From: Shinella fusca
GTDB taxonomy: Bacteria; Pseudomonadota; Alphaproteobacteria; Rhizobiales; Rhizobiaceae
DNA: 32,032 nt
Direction: 5' to 3'
Assembly (NCBI RefSeq): GCF_014203155.1
Contig: NZ_JACHIK010000028.1
Span: forward strand, 1 to 32,032
This document shows positions 31,716-32,032 of this stretch, one piece after another. Every line of letters starts with the position of its first letter. The first letter of the stretch is position 1. Under the pieces are notes generated by a model. The model was not told the origin of the DNA, did no database searches, and was given only the letters and a program-made list of their open reading frames with translations. The position numbers were made by a program, and so were the translations under genes.

Positions 31716-31957
31716 CCTTGCGCAGCCTGCCCAGCATTTGGGCAGGCACCTGTGCCGGAACGGGGCGAATCCCGCTCCCGCAGGCATCTTTCCGCGTGGC
31801 ACGCTTCCTGCATCGCAAGGGCCGGTCCAGAGGGGACCAAAAGAGAGAAGCGACCGGAAAAGGCCGCTCCGGCAAGGCCGTCGTGCAACTCCCCCATAAG
31901 GTGTGGAGAAGTCCGGCGGCCTTGTTGTTCGTGCGCTTCCTAGAGTATCCGTGTTGG
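31716..31957. other. Intergenic region up to the IS tail
   Basis: No gene is supported. GCCTGCCCA (31725-31733) and TGGGCAGGC (31739-31747) form a perfect 9-bp hairpin close behind the chemoreceptor terminator. Further right, the bases between about 31900 and 31957 probably include the end of the insertion sequence whose transposase tail follows, but no terminal repeat or target duplication can be fixed because the other end lies outside the window. Confidence 0.4.
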
Positions 31958-32032
31958 TCAAGGTAGGGATGGGACCCATTTTCTGCCTTTGCTGAGCAGT
32001 GCATTGGCGAGGACGATGAGTTTTCGCATGAT
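31958..32032 (-). mobile_element. IS110-family transposase, C-terminal tail (cut by window edge)
   Basis: The last 24 codons of a leftward frame are visible: M-R-K-L-I-V-L-A-N-A-L-L-x-K-G-R-K-W and a TGA at 31958-31960. This matches the usual C-terminus of IS110-type DEDD transposases (R-K-L-I-V-L-A-N-A-L-L-K). The frame is open to the window edge, so the rest of the gene is expected to the right. IS110 elements lack classic terminal inverted repeats. The call rests on a short stretch of remembered family sequence. Confidence 0.68.

Noticed and set aside
29201-31897. An 898-codon open frame on the minus strand opposite the chemoreceptor
   Set aside because: It covers the chemoreceptor gene and its terminator, and its Leu/Gly/Asp/Arg-rich translation has no domain.

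Overview
The window is GC-rich, densely coded alphaproteobacterial DNA. Its gene families, operon layouts (a lacEFGZK-type lactose operon, mhq-like quinone genes, a chemoreceptor ending in a WxxF tail) and rhizobial-type promoter and palindromic intergenic repeat point to a member of the Rhizobiales, in the Rhizobium/Ensifer/Shinella range. The species cannot be fixed from the sequence. All functions below come from reading motifs by eye; no database search was made.

Region 1 (1-9632) is a divergent aldonate locus. Leftward from about 3321 run a 2-hydroxyacid dehydrogenase, an L-idonate 5-dehydrogenase (idnD), a gluconate 5-dehydrogenase-type SDR (idnO), gluconokinase (gntK) and the first codons of a Rossmann-fold dehydrogenase cut by the window edge. 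Rightward run a CUT2-type sugar ABC transporter (ATPase, permease, binding protein), an SMP-30/gluconolactonase-like protein, a GlcG/HbpS-like protein and a LacI-family regulator. Two near-identical 16-bp palindromes, one in each promoter of the divergent intergenic region, fit the ATGTTA-N4-TAACAT operator of GntR/IdnR-type LacI regulators. The set would import a sugar acid or lactone and funnel it through gluconate to 6-phosphogluconate.

Region 2 (9642-17334) is a lactose/beta-galactoside operon read leftward: lacR, then lacE (binding protein), lacF and lacG (permeases), lacZ (GH2 family) and lacK (ATPase). A shared AT-rich palindrome lies upstream of lacR (18 bp, perfect) and, in two weaker copies, upstream of lacE.

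Region 3 (17446-20444) is a D-amino-acid locus: dadA and alanine racemase read leftward, with an Lrp/AsnC regulator divergent. Next come a membrane-anchored nuclease-like protein that lacks catalytic residues, a 53-residue small protein whose ribosome binding site may be buried in a hairpin, a fumarylacetoacetate-hydrolase-family enzyme with a divergent GntR/FCD regulator, and an orphan NodT-type outer-membrane efflux lipoprotein.

Region 4 (24598-29001) opens with a structured, AT-richer intergenic stretch that has a rhizobial-type promoter, a 31-codon small ORF and a 72-residue unknown protein closed by a strong terminator. It continues with quinone-detoxification-type genes: a fusion of a ring-cleaving VOC dioxygenase with an alpha/beta hydrolase, an NADPH-dependent FMN reductase and a second VOC dioxygenase. 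A 163-bp inverted-repeat element sits between the fusion gene and the reductase gene.

Region 5 (29345-32032) holds a dCache chemoreceptor with a C-terminal WEEF tether, its terminator, a 240-bp gap, and at the right edge the tail of an IS110-type transposase reading leftward.
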